A DNA stretch of 64,000 nt from Paralvinella palmiformis (GCA_025642065.1 JAODUP010000474.1:315001-379000), one strand, 5' to 3'; counted from the stretch's first letter, positions 37,633 through 53,291 are shown. Notes: generated by a model not told the origin, from the sequence alone. Program-made: numbers and translations.

Positions 37633-37638
37633 TTTATT
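37633..37638 (-). terminator. Candidate polyadenylation signal
   Basis: AATAAA on the minus strand about 265 bases after the stop codon at 37901. Confidence 0.5.
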
Positions 37639-37900
37639 CTAAACGGTATCAATTCTTTTATCAATATCATGAATTGCCTAATTTGTGTCAATGCGTCATT
37701 AATCTGCTCAACTCATATATCCCTCAATCCACCCATACATACATCAACGCGTCAAATAATAGTGTCTAGTATGTTCACTGATTCACTCAATATCATCGTC
37801 TTCTTAACATTCGTTTGTAAACAGATTACTAAACTACCCAATGATCATATTGTACAGTCTGTGTTGCTAACCGGTGCATTTTGCTATGGCAAGCTCTCTT

Positions 37901-40067
<2,167 letters not shown>

Positions 40068-40175
40068 TCTGTTTAAAATAAAACAAAACACCAATATCAT
40101 GTAATTTTGAGATAATAAATAATATTACTCGTACAAGAAAAGACATTCAAATATGAATCACCAAAACACAACAAA

Positions 40176-40176
<1 letters not shown>

Positions 40177-40220
<44 letters not shown>
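40177..40220. repeat. (GT)n microsatellite
   Basis: About 22 GT units. Confidence 0.9.
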
Positions 40221-40221
<1 letters not shown>

Positions 40222-40616
40222 AAGCAAGCGCGCCCGTGATGGAGAAGGAGAGAAAGTATTAATTAGTCATGTCCTCTGTTAGTCAATACGTATATTCAAT
40301 AAATAAAAAAGATATTTATTAACGACACAAACACATTATTGGATCATGGCCCTTACTAGAAAAATAATTCCTCAAACTACCATTCAGTTTGAACTAAATA
40401 TTTTTTCCTGGTTTGTTTAACGATTTCAACCAAAATTTACAAAGTAATTAAGCGAGGCTTATTCGGTTTACAATTTTTATGATGACTGGCATTCATTATT
40501 CTTTATTTATTGATTATAGGTTTAATCCATTTTAGACTAAATGGCGGAGGCGTTTTGCAAGATGTCCATTAACAGGAATGAAATATTGATCAAATTGATA
40601 CCTTCATATTAAATAT

Positions 40617-40725
40617 CACACACACACCCGCACATACACCCGCACATACACCCGCACACACACACACATACACATACACACACGCACGTACATACGCATA
40701 TACACACACACGGGCGCGCACACAC

Positions 40726-40775
<50 letters not shown>
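40617..40775. repeat. Compound (CA)n / (TA)n / (GA)n repeat
   Basis: CA-rich with CCCGCA interruptions, then (TA)n at about 40729-40757, then (GA)n to about 40775. Confidence 0.9.
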
Positions 40776-40776
<1 letters not shown>

Positions 40777-41573
40777 GGATAAGACAGGAAGTTAAATAAA
40801 CGTAAATGTATGTATGATATGTGGGAGTGAATCAGATCTAACAGTGGGATGATCAATAAATGTTTCATTTCTGCCCAAGGTTAAAGTAGATGGGTTATAT
40901 ATTATGTCATAGAATCTGAAAGTGATTATCATAACTCTATTAATTGGAATATGAATGTATATACCAAGTGTAGCATGCTCGTGCAAATCTTCCCATTTGA
41001 ATGCATTAAAGATTAAATGAAATGCTGCACTTCCGTGCGAAGACAATAAAATGGTTATTGGATGCTTGCCTTCCGTGAAAAAAAATATTTGAACATTCGT
41101 GGTTATACTAATTTACATCAATAATAATAAAATGAAGAAAAAACCCAATATTTCTTCATTTCGGTTATTAAATTATACCAATCGTTTCTCTTCCTGAACT
41201 TCGAGGATCAGCAGCTGATGATTTGCGGACCGGCCCCCGGTCCATGGACCATCACTCGCAGCATGCTAGCCCATGGACTCTACGGCTTCGTAATTGGGCC
41301 ATAATAAACCAAGTTACGACAGCAGCTGTATCTAAGCGTATGCTGACTTTAGGCCATCAACCATCGTACTGTGTGATGGCATTAGTACTGATAGCCCAGA
41401 GATTAATACCCGATATGACGATAATGTCAAACGTAATATAATATAAGGTTTATCGGTTATTATTTTATTATGGATCACGATCAATCCGATTAATGTTCGC
41501 TGTTTGTTTACCATCTTGTGTGGCTTCGTACTGGCTATGGAAATCCAGCATTTTTCTAAATACAATTTTCTGC

Positions 41574-41693
<120 letters not shown>

Positions 41694-41699
41694 GAATAA

Positions 41700-43040
41700 T
41701 GGTATGGGATATATATGGTACTGGACCCTATACAGTGGTACGATACATAAAATAGTTTCAGTTTGCTGTAAATTACAAGGACACCGATGATGTTGAACTG
41801 GCCGCTGATTGAAGGACGCAGTGAACTCGACGTTGCCATTACACCATCATGGACAGTGAAGCCTAACATATTGATAAACCGTTCACCACGAGCACTAGAT
41901 CGGGGATGATGCTTGAATATTAAAGCGAACTGATCTAATCATGATAGATGTGATCGAGAACAATACTTTGTTTATATTAGCGACGTAAACAATCACGAAC
42001 GGAGCCTGGCGTAAGGCGGCTATGTTTCTGACGAGAACTGATACACTTTGTGTTCGTAGTCCGCATTTGTACGCGTTTATTCTATATTCTGGTGCCACAA
42101 TCTGTGGAGATCAATCGGATCGAACATGGGCCATTCGAAACCTCAACACGATAAAAGATGGAACATAGACAGCTGTTACAGTAAAGTGACAACCTCCCCC
42201 CCCCAACGGATTTATTTATTTATTTATAAGCTGATGTGCCAAAACGTTCCATTTAAAGTAATTTACATTGTGGCTAGGGTTAATGACATTATAAGACTGC
42301 ACCACCACCACCACCACCCCGTCCGTAATACGAACCTATACAATCAGACCCATATTCAGCTCCCTTTGGTTTCTGGCTGCCAGTTAGATACGTATAACTC
42401 GCAATAATTCATCAGCGTCCAGCCTGTGTTCGAACCGAGAAACTAACAGTTTCGAATTCAGCACTCAGTTAATGGTTGAGCTCTGTTACTCGTTTAGCAA
42501 GAAACTAGATTTCTGCGTTTTATTATTGAGTATGTTTAATGTCGTACAGTTACGTCATTTTATAAACTATTACAATATTGAAAAATAGAATATCAGCAAC
42601 AGAATGTTTATACTGAAGACAGATAAATAATTAATTAAACAGTAAATAATAAATATACAAACCACACACGCATAAACACCCACTTATGCGCCCAGCCACT
42701 CAAATCCCTACCCTCTCCTCCCCCGTTCCCTGCCAAACCACCCCCACGCATCAATATTAATATTCCACCAGCAAATAGAAAGATAAAAACCATAGAAATG
42801 CACTAAAATACAGATATACCTGCACCCAATATAAACAAAGACTATCATTGTTATGCAATATATTTCAAACAAAACCAGTTAATGGAACAATTTTTTCATC
42901 CTAACGGCCTAATAAAAGAAAATTAAAACAAATTGTTCAATCTTCGCTGCGAGCTAAAATTAGAGTTACGGTAACGTTGGGGTTTTTTTTTCGGTCAGGC
43001 AATATTAGCTTTCTTCCTAAATGTGTTCGTCGTCGTGTAC
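41700..43040. other. No supported gene
   Basis: Short frames only. CAC-rich run at about 42299-42318 and a C-run near 42195. A short minus-strand segment at about 41865-41790 (GFTVHDGVMATSSS) looks possibly coding but has no partner exon. Confidence 0.35.
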
Positions 43041-43048
43041 ATTTCTAA

Positions 43049-43150
43049 AGGGTGTTTCATATGTTTCACTTCGCCTCATCACTGTTGGGAGTCGCTCGGC
43101 TCATTTTTCCTACCTCGAGCACTAAAATGGCCATAAAACATCAAACGTCC
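43049..43150 (+). mobile_element. tRNA-derived SINE, family A, 3' fragment
   Basis: Body and tail only: GGGTGTTTCATATG, GAGTCGCTCGGCTCATTT, ATGGCCATAAAACATCAAA. More diverged than the full copies. Confidence 0.7.
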
Positions 43151-43759
43151 AAACATTCGCCCGCCATCTTGGATTATAATTTAATGTCTAAGACTGAGGA
43201 GTTAGACACGATCTGTTGTTAGCATAAAGTGACGTCAATTATCAATACGAGGCAGCGCTTAGTCTTTATTTGCGTATATGGACATTCTGCATAGCGAATG
43301 ATCTTGTCCTGGTTCTTGAAACGTACAACTCTAATTCACACAAACAAACATTGAATTTGTTGCTTCTCTCTTTTGTAAAGGTTTTGTTTTATCATCGCCA
43401 ACACGATAATAATAAATAACAAGGGATATTATTTTTAAACCACAAAATACTTCGCAAGTCCAAGTGTGTACTTTCAAAGCAGGTCCAAGCAGATTACTTG
43501 GATCCATCTCAGACTTGGATACGGTCCATTTCAATATTAGAAATTAATAGTAAGTTAAGTAGTCTGCAAATAGTCGCAGATTGTGTAAAGTACAAATTAT
43601 CGAAAACAGAGCTAAAGGTAAGCGAACATTGTGTTGATAACGACAGATTAGAAGTTTAATTAAAGTTTGCGAAATAATTTGAAATCAATTAATAAAGTTT
43701 TAACCCTAAACTATGATATAGGGAAGGAAAACAACTTTCAGCAAGATTAGCTTAATGCG

Positions 43760-43761
<2 letters not shown>

Positions 43762-43822
<61 letters not shown>

Positions 43823-43828
43823 TCTCTT
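43762..43828. repeat. (CT)n microsatellite
   Basis: About 67 bases of CT with a short CTAT interruption near the end. Confidence 0.9.
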
Positions 43829-44132
43829 GTGTGTGTGTAGGGGGGGGGTATCACCATTAATAGATCGCATTCTTTACGTTATTTATTTGAGCAAAGGATT
43901 AATCGATGTCTACACAATGCCATCATCTAAATTTGACATTGCTTATCGCGATGTATGTCTGAAATTCGCTTGATTCTTTCTAATCAACGTGTAAACAATA
44001 CTATTATTTTAAAGATCCTCTAAGAATAGAAGCAGAGTAGCCATCCTTCTGTCTTATTGATGTATCTTGATTACAGATCCAGAAACAAAACAATTCCAAT
44101 CGAAATCCTTGCCATAGAATGGTGATATGTTG

Positions 44133-44270
44133 CTGCTTACGGCCACTTTCGTGCACACGGTACTCTAATTGGACCGAACGAAACCAAAAGGATATCATAC
44201 GAAGGGAAAGATGAAATATCCTTCAGACGTGGCCAGACCTGGGTTTAAATCGAGATGCCAGAGACGTTAC
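44133..44270 (-). mobile_element. tRNA-derived SINE, family A, strongly diverged
   Basis: Reverse orientation; TTACGGCCACTTTCGTGCAC, GATGAAATATCCTTCAGAC and a decayed B box (GGTTTAAATC) remain in order. Confidence 0.55.
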
Positions 44271-44753
44271 CTAATGAAGTCATAGAGATGTGCATCAAAT
44301 TATTTAAAACGAGATCAAAACATCGTACGTACCTTGGTGCCCTTACCTTAACAAGTCTTTAACTTGGCACTCAGGTGACTTTATTCGTTGTCAGGTGACT
44401 TTTTATCGTGCGGCGATGAGTGGTTTGTCGGATACTAATATCACTAAATGGCTGGAGTTTGTAATATTTATGCAGATATAGGAACAAATCGATATGATAG
44501 GCACTAAGCTGTCACGAACTGGGGGATGAGGGGGGGTGGAGGAGGCTGGGAATGGTCTCCATAATCCCTGATAGTAGACTTCATGTTTGATCAAATAACT
44601 GCATGGCTATACTATACAATAATAAAGGTCGCTTGTATCGGTATAGAGACTGTAAATAAAGAGATTTCTGTCCAATAGAATATTATCCTGTGACCAGTAA
44701 CAGCTTCGTGATTTACGTAGTTCTGTTTTGTGGATGAGGGATCTGGTAACGCA

Positions 44754-44773
44754 CACACACACACACACACACA

Positions 44774-44810
<37 letters not shown>

Positions 44811-44880
44811 TAGATAGATAGATAGATAGATAGAGAGCGAGAGAGAGGGGGAGGGGGAAGGAGTTAGGTGGACAAACACA

Positions 44881-44922
<42 letters not shown>
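44754..44922. repeat. Compound CA/TA/GATA/GA repeat
   Basis: (CA)n, (TA)n at about 44776-44808, (GATA)n at about 44809-44836, G/A-rich sequence, then (CA)n and (GA)n to about 44922. Confidence 0.9.
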
Positions 44923-45183
44923 CGTAACGAAAATGGTCTCTACTCGTATCTTTATGAAGATCCCTAGTAGTTCATTAGCAGCAGAGCTTAGCAAACATTT
45001 GGATACGTCTGATGGATGACTAAATAGCAACATTTATATTTAGCAGCCATCTGATAGTTTATCGTTGACTACCAGTGTCTTGTAAACATGTCGAGTACAA
45101 CTGAATAAATAATTAAACCAGACAAATTACACATTATACACCTCGGCATGAAAAGCGCGTACTAACCTGATGAATCGTTCAGA

Positions 45184-45268
45184 GGTTGTATTCACGATAC
45201 GTGATTATCTTTGTCAGTGGCTTTCCGCACATTGCGAGAACACAAATTTCCCTGTGCCAGAGAATGAA
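45184..45268 (+). other. Candidate isolated exon, low support
   Basis: A perfect TACTAAC branch-point-like motif at about 45162 precedes TTCAG, then an open segment VVFTIRDYLCQWLSAHC follows up to a possible GTAGGT donor. No partner exon was found, so this could be chance or a repeat fragment. Confidence 0.2.
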
Positions 45269-45499
45269 GTAGGTGTTTCATAATTTCTTTTTAATTTTGA
45301 TGTGTCAGAATTCAATTTTGGTGGCGAGCGAAGTATGATGGTGGCTCTTGGCTAGTCAGTCATCAAAACGTTGATGTTTTCATGTTATTCTGTGTTAGAG
45401 TAATCAGTTTTCTGGTCATATCTCAGGATAATTTGGCTTGTTATTATAAAACTATTCTTTGAGGGTCGTGTATTTGATGTCCTTTTTGAGAGCGAGACT

Positions 45500-45640
45500 A
45501 TTTACCTATGGCTATGCTCATTCCGTGCGGGAGGTCGCAGGTTTGCGCCTCGGCCGTGGCACTATGGTGGGAGGAGTTTTTCATCCAGCCAGGCAACTGG
45601 CAAGGATTTCTCCACATGAACATGCCATCATATATTCTAA
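45500..45640 (+). repeat. Partial tRNA-like SINE head
   Basis: GGAGGTCGCAGGTTTGCGCC resembles a B-box region (family B style), followed by a SINE-like body. The A box is weak. Confidence 0.35.
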
Positions 45641-46424
45641 ATTCTAAATTTATTTAGAATTAATCTCCGTGTGGAAGCTATTAATTACAGACCATATGCG
45701 TCTCCCTCATTATAGGTTGCCAGCCACGTTAAAAACTGCCATTTCGATCATTATTATTATTGTATCCTCTAAACGAATTTCGAGGGACGTCTGCGTGGAA
45801 TTGGCGCATTCGGTAGATGATACGACTCTTGCGAGATGGGCACAACTCTTAAAGTTTAGCCAAGCTCGACTCAATAATGATAATTCAATCTCGTATCTGG
45901 AGCAGTCGCACGGGATTAAACTCGGTTGGTTGGTATATGGCTGCTACGGATCACTTGCTGGATATGAGGAGCTTAGTCGAATTGTGGTCGTTCTGTCCTC
46001 CTGTAACAAACAATATCATCGAATGTTTGGTGAAAATAAGGCCACGGTATTTATTGGATTGTTGTGGTTATGAGATATTGGACCCTCCAGCAAATATTAT
46101 AACGTGTATTATACTGGATGTCGATAATTTATGTTTCTAGTTTCGGGCGATATGTACGAAAATTATCATAATCTACAACTGTATTATTGATGCCCTATTT
46201 ACGTCTTTGGAGGAGGTACGTCGTTAAAGTGCTTCCCTTGCTTAAAACATTATAACAATATTGACAACAATAATGAACAGTTAAGAAGTCATATTTGCCA
46301 GAAGGAGCAACTTAAATTTACCTTAAAGATGGCAGATCAAAAATCCAATTAGATAGACTGCACGATCATTATTATTTGTGAAAACAATCTAGATCAGGTG
46401 TTTTTAGAAGATATTTAAATGTCT

Positions 46425-46640
46425 CGACTGGACTGTGGCAATGCATCGTTATATGTCTGGTGACATGCACACGCAAATGGAATGTATAATCATTTTTTTA
46501 CCAACTACACTGGCTTCTTGTACGTTTCAGATCACTGTTCAAGATCCCGTTTCACATTTTCAAAGTACTGAGTGGAACACACAACTGTATCTATGCGATC
46601 TGCTCCAAAAGTATAATCCAATGAGACTTCTGTGATATGA
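46425..46640 (+). mobile_element. LINE fragment, RT C-terminal region (L2/CR1-like)
   Basis: In shifting frames: SRLDCGNASLY, then SLFKIPFHIFKVLSGT, then YLCDLLQKYNP. These match the conserved C-terminal segment of L2/CR1-type reverse transcriptases (LDYCNSLLYG, FKIL..TFKALNG and YLCDLL..Y.P). It breaks off at the TGAG repeat. Confidence 0.7.
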
Positions 46641-46653
46641 ATCCTGTTCACTT

Positions 46654-47014
46654 GAGTGAGTGAGTGAGTGAGTGAGTGAGTGAGTGAGTGAGTGAGTGAG
46701 TGAGTGAGTGAGTGAGTGAGTGAGTGAGTGAGTGAGTGAGTGAGTGAGTGGTGGTGAGTGAGTGAGTGGTGAGTGGTGGTGGTGGTGGTGAGTGGTGGTG
46801 GTGAGTGAGTGAGTGAGTGAGTGAGTGAGTGAGTGAGTGAGTGAGTGAGTGAGTGAGTGAGTGAGTGAGTGAGTGAGTGAGTGAGTGAGTGAGTGAGTGA
46901 GTGAGTGAGTGAGTGAGTGAGTGAGTGAGTGAGTGAGTGGTGAGTGAGTGAGTGAGTGAGTGAGTGAGTGAGTGAGTGAGTGAGTGAGTGAGTGAGTGAG
47001 TGAGTGAGTGAGTG
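46654..47014. repeat. (TGAG)n array, 361 bp
   Basis: Four-base repeat with a GGTGGTGG-interrupted section at about 46750-46803 and a single GGTGAG break at about 46939. The minus-strand SLTHSLTH frames are artefacts. It directly follows the LINE fragment. Confidence 0.95.
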
Positions 47015-47594
47015 ACATTTAACAAGGAGATGATTTAGTTTTTCCTGGTTTTCGTAGTATCTTATAACATTCGTCAGGTCAATTTAGAACTCCAAACTCT
47101 GGCGCACTGTGTATGATCTGTGTACGTTGAGAACATGACAAGTATGGATATAACGTGCCCTTTGGTCAGCAAATACATCAAACAAGGTCTGATACATTGT
47201 GATACAAATCGGGACTCTTGCCAATATTTACAGCGGAGCCCTTTTGAAAATGCCAATAAATGGCACGCACATACAATTTAACCGATCTGTGGAGATTTAA
47301 ATGCAATGGCTCAATTCAGTGACCAGTCATGATGTTCCAACCATCATAACGTTGAGACGATTTAGAGAGACATAGCCAGTCGTCAGCTTCTTTTATTTCA
47401 AGCTATGGCAGGTGGTGGTAATATGGTGCAGAATTAAATCTAACGGAGAAGGTTGTCTCGAGACAACCTAAGTCAAAACTGTATAACTCCAATGTAGTAG
47501 GCTCGGTTTATGTAACCAGCTTAAAAGTATCACGATGACATAGAAACAACCTTCCCGAAAGTCCATGACGACATACGTACCTCTACTGATGCAA

Positions 47595-47760
47595 ACAAAT
47601 AGACCATTCTTATCTTATTGAACTACTCAACTGCCTTCGATACAATCGGTTACGGCTTTTTCCTTCGAGAAAGACGTCTTGATATTTAGGATGCAGTACT
47701 TCGAGTTATGCATCAGTCAACATATCCAGATCGTATCGCAGATACTTTCTCAGAAGTGCG
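47595..47760 (+). mobile_element. LINE RT motif-A fragment
   Basis: Reads TILILLNYSTAFDTIGYGFF, close to the xLLDxSxAFDTIDH block of non-LTR reverse transcriptases (first aspartate lost), then a decayed VMHQSTYPDRIADTFS segment. No flanking domains. Confidence 0.6.
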
Positions 47761-47891
47761 TCAACGGTATGGCCCAGGCCTGCTACTAACTATCTCCCGC
47801 TCAGAGACATAATATGCGAAGAGAAACATCTCTGGTTCGTTCCCCTGATGAGTCACGCAGATGTTGTATTTACATGTCATGCATAACTTCG

Positions 47892-47998
47892 TAACTATCG
47901 CTGAGGATGAGGTCTGAGTCAAGGATAATAATGCTGTACAGCGCCTCAGACAAGGGTTACCTGGTTCTGGCGCTATATAAACATGCATTATTAATAAA
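47892..47998 (+). mobile_element. SINE 3' fragment, family C
   Basis: GGTCTGAGTCAAGGATAATA, then GCGCTATATAAACATGCATT and a TTAATAAATAA end. The same GTCTGAGTCAGGGATAATAA block ends the SINE at about 62210-62230. Confidence 0.6.
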
Positions 47999-47999
47999 T

Positions 48000-48948
48000 A
48001 AAGTGATGGCTAAACAAGGAGCGGTGAGCGTACAATATGTAACCAACGTAAACATAGAACATTACTCTAATAGATTTTAATCATTGATGTATTTATTCTG
48101 GATTTAACCGACATTGTTGTCTTGAGCCATTTCACCACTAATGATGGCATCTATTCGCCGCATACAATCGCTGTAATGCATTTTACGTCGATATATCTTT
48201 ATTTTATCGGCGTTTTACTGGCATTTGACCAGAAGTTTCCTGTAAAATGATAATGCGGGAGCTATTCTTAAATACCAAAGATAATATCAAACAAAACTAT
48301 ATCGAAAAAAGTCCCTAAGAAGTACGTGTTCCAGCTAATGTTTATAATAATATTGGAGGCTTGCTGTATAAAAGGTATTCCGAGTTACAAGGATCGTTTA
48401 TATAATCCTGATAACAGTTTGATATTAAGAAATTATTTGAAGGTTTTTATCATTGTGCCAGATCTTGTATCAGGATAAAATAAGAATTAGAAGATTTTTT
48501 AACTTGTATATGATGTTTAGATATTTATCACAGTGCGGATTTGTTATATTTATACTGTTTATTTGTATATGTTTTATTTTATCTATATATGAAAAATATA
48601 TTACCGTATATTTTTGAATATTAAATAATTGATCGTTTTGCTCTTATAAATGTAAATAATTTTTAGGATTCTTTTCGCCATATTTCTATGTAGGCTGACC
48701 AAATATTTCTGTAACTGGTTCACTTAATGTAATGCGGCCCAGTATTTGTGGTGCTATAAATATTTTAAAAATTCATCTGACAGTGGTTTCTTTTGCCGTA
48801 AATGTGATATCAATATCCCGGAATTAGGTTCCTGTGTCCAAACTTTGACGTTCGTTCATCGAATTTCAGGTAAAAATTCATAATTTTTCTATGGTTAGTA
48901 TATTAAGACATATAATATTGGTTGTTGTTTTAGAAGTATTAGTAATAG

Positions 48949-48991
<43 letters not shown>

Positions 48992-49490
48992 TAATTAGCA
49001 AATTTAAACAATTATTTGGTAGACAATACCCTTTTCAAACGATTCTAAAAACAATTAACTTTAATTGCTATAATTAGTCACTCACCACATATACCTGCAC
49101 CTTATTAATTATCCAGCAGAATATGTTGGCATACAGAGAATGGCTAATTTAAACACATACCGAGTAAAACAATACTAAACACACATATACACATCACGCG
49201 CGCGCTCGCACATGTTCATGACGTAAATACATAACCCTTCTTGGCGGAAATTGCCGAGTGAAAAAAAAAAAACCATATATTCATAAGGATGCCATATATA
49301 GCTCGTACTTGAGACGAAGGCCATTATTTCAGCGTAATTAAGAATTAAAATATACACGTATTTTAAAATGATTAGCGTTTGATAAGATCACAGTTTTGAT
49401 AACTCAAAATAATAAATGACTGTTATTAGTTTCATCTACACGTCAAATGTTATTCTATATGTATTTTTATGTTGTAGCCGAACAATCTAG
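48000..49490. other. No gene seen
   Basis: AT-rich, with (TA)n at about 48952-48988 and a G-run at about 49493-49501. No exon supported. Confidence 0.5.
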
Positions 49491-49625
49491 AGGGGGGGGG
49501 GTGGCCTCGGCGCTGATCGCACCTAGAACGTATGCTCATGTGGGCGATTACCTCAGGTAAGGAGATCATCAGGTGAAACATCCACCAGGCAGACGCACAC
49601 AAACGCAGGTAACAGTGGAGGGCAT

Positions 49626-49745
49626 ATATGAAGGGTGTTTCATCTTTGACTTGGTTTCAACACCTTTGGAGGTCTCTCGGTCCATTTAATCTATCATGAG
49701 CACAAGAGTGGCCATAAAACACCAATCATCATCATCACAATCATC
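49626..49745 (+). mobile_element. tRNA-derived SINE, family A, 3' fragment
   Basis: GGGTGTTTCATCTTTGACTT, GGAGGTCTCTCGGTCCATTT, GTGGCCATAAAACACCAATC and an ATC-rich end. The head is missing. Confidence 0.8.
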
Positions 49746-50109
49746 AGTATATATATATAGTCAGAATCCGTTAATCCGGACATCGTATATCCAACAAATC
49801 TACCTTCCGACACCCCAGCCCAGAAGGATGACATCTGTCAACTAATTCCGCTAAACAGACCTTTTTCTTGGATTTTTAATCTGGTATTTTATTGTCATAA
49901 TTGTTGAAAATAAATAAAGACACATAAGTGTCATTGTTTTTCCGATGGATGTTGCGTGTTATTTTTGTTACATACAACGGCATGTCTTTACGATCTAAAA
50001 ATGTGGGACACAGACTACCGCTATGTCACGGACTCGATATTCCAACATTCCCGTTTATCTGACATATTATCATATAACAAACCTTGTCGGATTATAGGAT
50101 TTTTACTGT

Positions 50110-50114
<5 letters not shown>

Positions 50115-50146
<32 letters not shown>
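50115..50146. repeat. (TA)n microsatellite
   Basis: About 16 TA units. A second tract lies at about 50496-50524. Confidence 0.9.
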
Positions 50147-50152
<6 letters not shown>

Positions 50153-50204
50153 GGCCGATAGGTGGTAACGATAAGCACGTCTCACAACGAGTAATGCCGT
50201 ACTT

Positions 50205-50309
50205 CTAACGGAGTACATATTTTTCAGAATTTTCTAAATCGGGATCATCATAATCTTCTACAATATTGTTCATTGTAAACATGCTGCACGCATCATCGGA
50301 ATCTTCCAT
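50205..50309 (-). other. Candidate acidic micro-ORF or first exon, low support
   Basis: 34 codons starting MEDSDDACSMFTMNNIVED and continuing DYDDPDLENSEKY. Strongly acidic, with a possible GTACTC donor after the last tyrosine. It lies past the polyadenylation signal of the large minus-strand gene and could be the start of another transcript. No partner exon was identified. Confidence 0.25.
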
Positions 50310-50361
50310 GTTATAAGCGACCAGGAGTTGTCATGAAATCAGCAATATACAGGAAAACACG

Positions 50362-50367
50362 TTTATT
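50362..50367 (-). terminator. Candidate polyadenylation signal for the acylated repeat protein gene
   Basis: AATAAA on the minus strand about 590 bases past the stop codon at 50959. Confidence 0.4.
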
Positions 50368-50492
50368 AATTAGATACCAATCACCAAATAATAACCAAAC
50401 ATTACAACAAGTATAGATCTTTATGTGGAAATAAGCTTAACAAATCATACAGGATGTGCTCTGAATACATACACTCAGTATTACCGGGGATG

Positions 50493-50527
<35 letters not shown>

Positions 50528-50958
50528 GATATATCAAGCTAAAAATTGTAAATCCTACAAAGGTAATGATAATCATATTGTGACATCTAATGCGATCTTA
50601 CAGATGTAGATAAATATCGGATTATAAATTATGCGCGCGAAACAATCACCGAATGGCATAACTCTGAACAATAGTGTTCATCGTTGGGAAATGTCTATCA
50701 GTAACGGAACGGGAAAAAAACACACTTTTGGTTACGATATGTTGATGTAGACGGCGAGTGTCATCGCGATTATATCCAACATCCGGTGGTGCCGCTAGTC
50801 TATGTTCTATGTAGAAACAGATTCAAAATAACTCACGAAACTGTCCCCATAACTCGGGCCAACCTATCGTCCACTATAGCGAGAGCGACATCTGACGATC
50901 AATAATAAATCGTAATCGATTTTGGGCAGAGAACCGATTTCGTTTGGTTCAAAATACA

Positions 50959-53291
50959 CTACGCGTCATCGTCGTCGTCCTCTCGGTCTGCTCGGAAAGA
51001 TTCACTATCCTCGAACGATTCGCGTGTCGTTTGATGATCCGAAGACTGACCATCTTCAGCGTCATCGGATTGCTCTTTGTGGTTGGCGTACGACAATTCT
51101 CCCTCGTCGGTGATAAATGACGCCGACTCGTCGGTTCTGAAATCTGCCGAAATGTCCGCGGCGACTTGGTCGACGGTCGTCGTAGTATCCATCGTTCTTT
51201 GGTCCGTAGAGCAGGTACTCGTAGAACAATTATCACGTGACGTATCTGGTGTGCGATCCGGATCGGATTCGTCCGGTGACCATCCAGTGTGTTCTACAAC
51301 GGACGCGTCTGACGATTTTTCCGTAACGGATACATCTGGCGTCTGTTCAGTAGTAGATACGCCCAACGTGTGTTCGGCGACAGACACCTCTCGCGTCTGT
51401 TCACTGACTGAAACATCTGGTGGCTGTTCGGCGACAGACACATTTGACGTCTGTTCTGCAACAGATACATCTGGCGTATTTTCGGCGACAGACACATCTG
51501 GCGTCTGTTCAGCGACAGACACATCTGGCGTATGTTCGGCAACAGACACATCTGGCGTCTGATCAGCAACAGACACATCTGGTGTTTGTTCGTTATCGGG
51601 TGTGCCTTCTACCTCAGCAGTCGCCTGTTTAGATGAAGAGTCATCGGAGATCGTTCTGACAACGGATCGGTCGCCAGCTTCGGCATCCGCATCCATCGTC
51701 GGCCTGGACGCCGAATCCACATCCGCATTCTTGTTGGTGTATGGCGTTTCCTGTACCTGAGCACGAGTCTGTTCCTGGTCCATTGGGATGGATCGCTCAT
51801 TAGCCTCACTGACGCCGCTGGATAAAGTACCCTCCGTATCCAACTTCACCAAGTCATCACATATAGCCATGGTATCACCGGGGGCTCGTTTCGCTCCCAT
51901 TTCCTGGACGGCCTCCTGTAATTGGCAGTGAACCAAACGAGTTTCGTCCTTGATCTTCCCCAACATCGTCTTGATGTAGTAGAACTGCCTAATGTCATAC
52001 AGATAATGATCCAGACACCGATTGACAGCCGACGCCTCCTTGCCTTTGCTGATCGTCGCTATCTTGGCGCGCATCGCGTTCTCCGCGAATATTACATCGT
52101 CGACGGAGACGGCCAATAGCGGGCCTTCCTGCAGAAGCTCCTTGACCAATCGGCTAGCTTCGTTGAAGCCCCCCAAGGCAGGTAGCACGGATTGGGGAAT
52201 GCGCTCTTCATCGTACGCTAACTGCACACTGGTCGGGTCGACCTCGTTCACGACCAAAACATCCGCCGGTCGATTACCTAGATTAAAAAAGGACGCCTTT
52301 GTATAGCAGACCTTTGACATAATGACAGATAATTGTCATTACCCATAATCCAGTAAAGGAAAGAAAAGGACGGCCCGTTCAATAAAGGTAATGGTTTGAA
52401 ATAGCAACTGACATGCGTTAACAAAACTCTCATTTAAGGTAGCGCTTCCTTACCAAGGATGTTCCTGACCTCACCAAAACAACCCACTATAGACTGATCC
52501 GTATTTTGGTCACGATACATCTCACTAATCTGCTTCCTAGTCTTCTGGAGCTGAACAAAGCGATCCAGATGTTTGTGGTATCGTAAAACGGCAGCCTAGC
52601 GAATGGAACGGGCAAAACGACTCAGTCACTACTGACCACGAGCCACATTAATATTCAAACATTCAGACAGACAAACAACCCATCTACAACGATCTCTAAG
52701 AAATGTTCTGCTAACACCACGACCTTCATTCGAAGACAAAAACAACGACCTAGTTTGAATAACGGCCGTATGATAGCTTCAACGACAACAAAATTTATTG
52801 TACAGACAGAAGCACACAATACAGCGTTTATAGAGGACAGCAAGCCACAAATAGATTCATGCTACCTCCATCTTTTCGTCGCATTCCGGTATCAGTACAG
52901 GTTTAATATCTACAGGAGCTGGTATCGCATCTTCCGGTATCTGAGTCTTCTTCAGCTCGTCAACCGGCTGAGTTTCGGCTTCTGGTTTGGAATATGACAA
53001 GAAATTAAGGGGCATATTAGAAGGGAAATGTAGGGTTCCACCGACGGGTAAAACAATCCGTCACTGGATATCTGTATTACGGTGGTCTAACAACCACGTA
53101 AATGTTATTAGCAGGTGTGTGTGTGTGTTATTTTAACTTTTTAGAGTTGACGTGAAAACATACCTTGAGTGGCATCATCCTTACTGGGTGAGCCTTGTCC
53201 ACCAGTGACAGAATCTGCTCTAAGATGTTTGTCGCTAAGTAATGGTGTACGTTCAGCTTCATCTTCCTGCTGACGTGATAAATATACAGAT

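Noticed and set aside
45669..46140. Overlapping plus-strand frames of 134 and 87 codons
   Set aside because: Composition is not convincingly coding and no motif is recognisable; probably chance in repeat-derived DNA next to a LINE fragment.
46560..47025. Open frames of SLTHSLTH repeats, 152 and 125 codons
   Set aside because: Pure product of the TGAG array.
51077..51632. Plus-strand frames of 161 and 70 codons
   Set aside because: Antisense shadows of the 27-bp coding repeat in the acylated protein gene.
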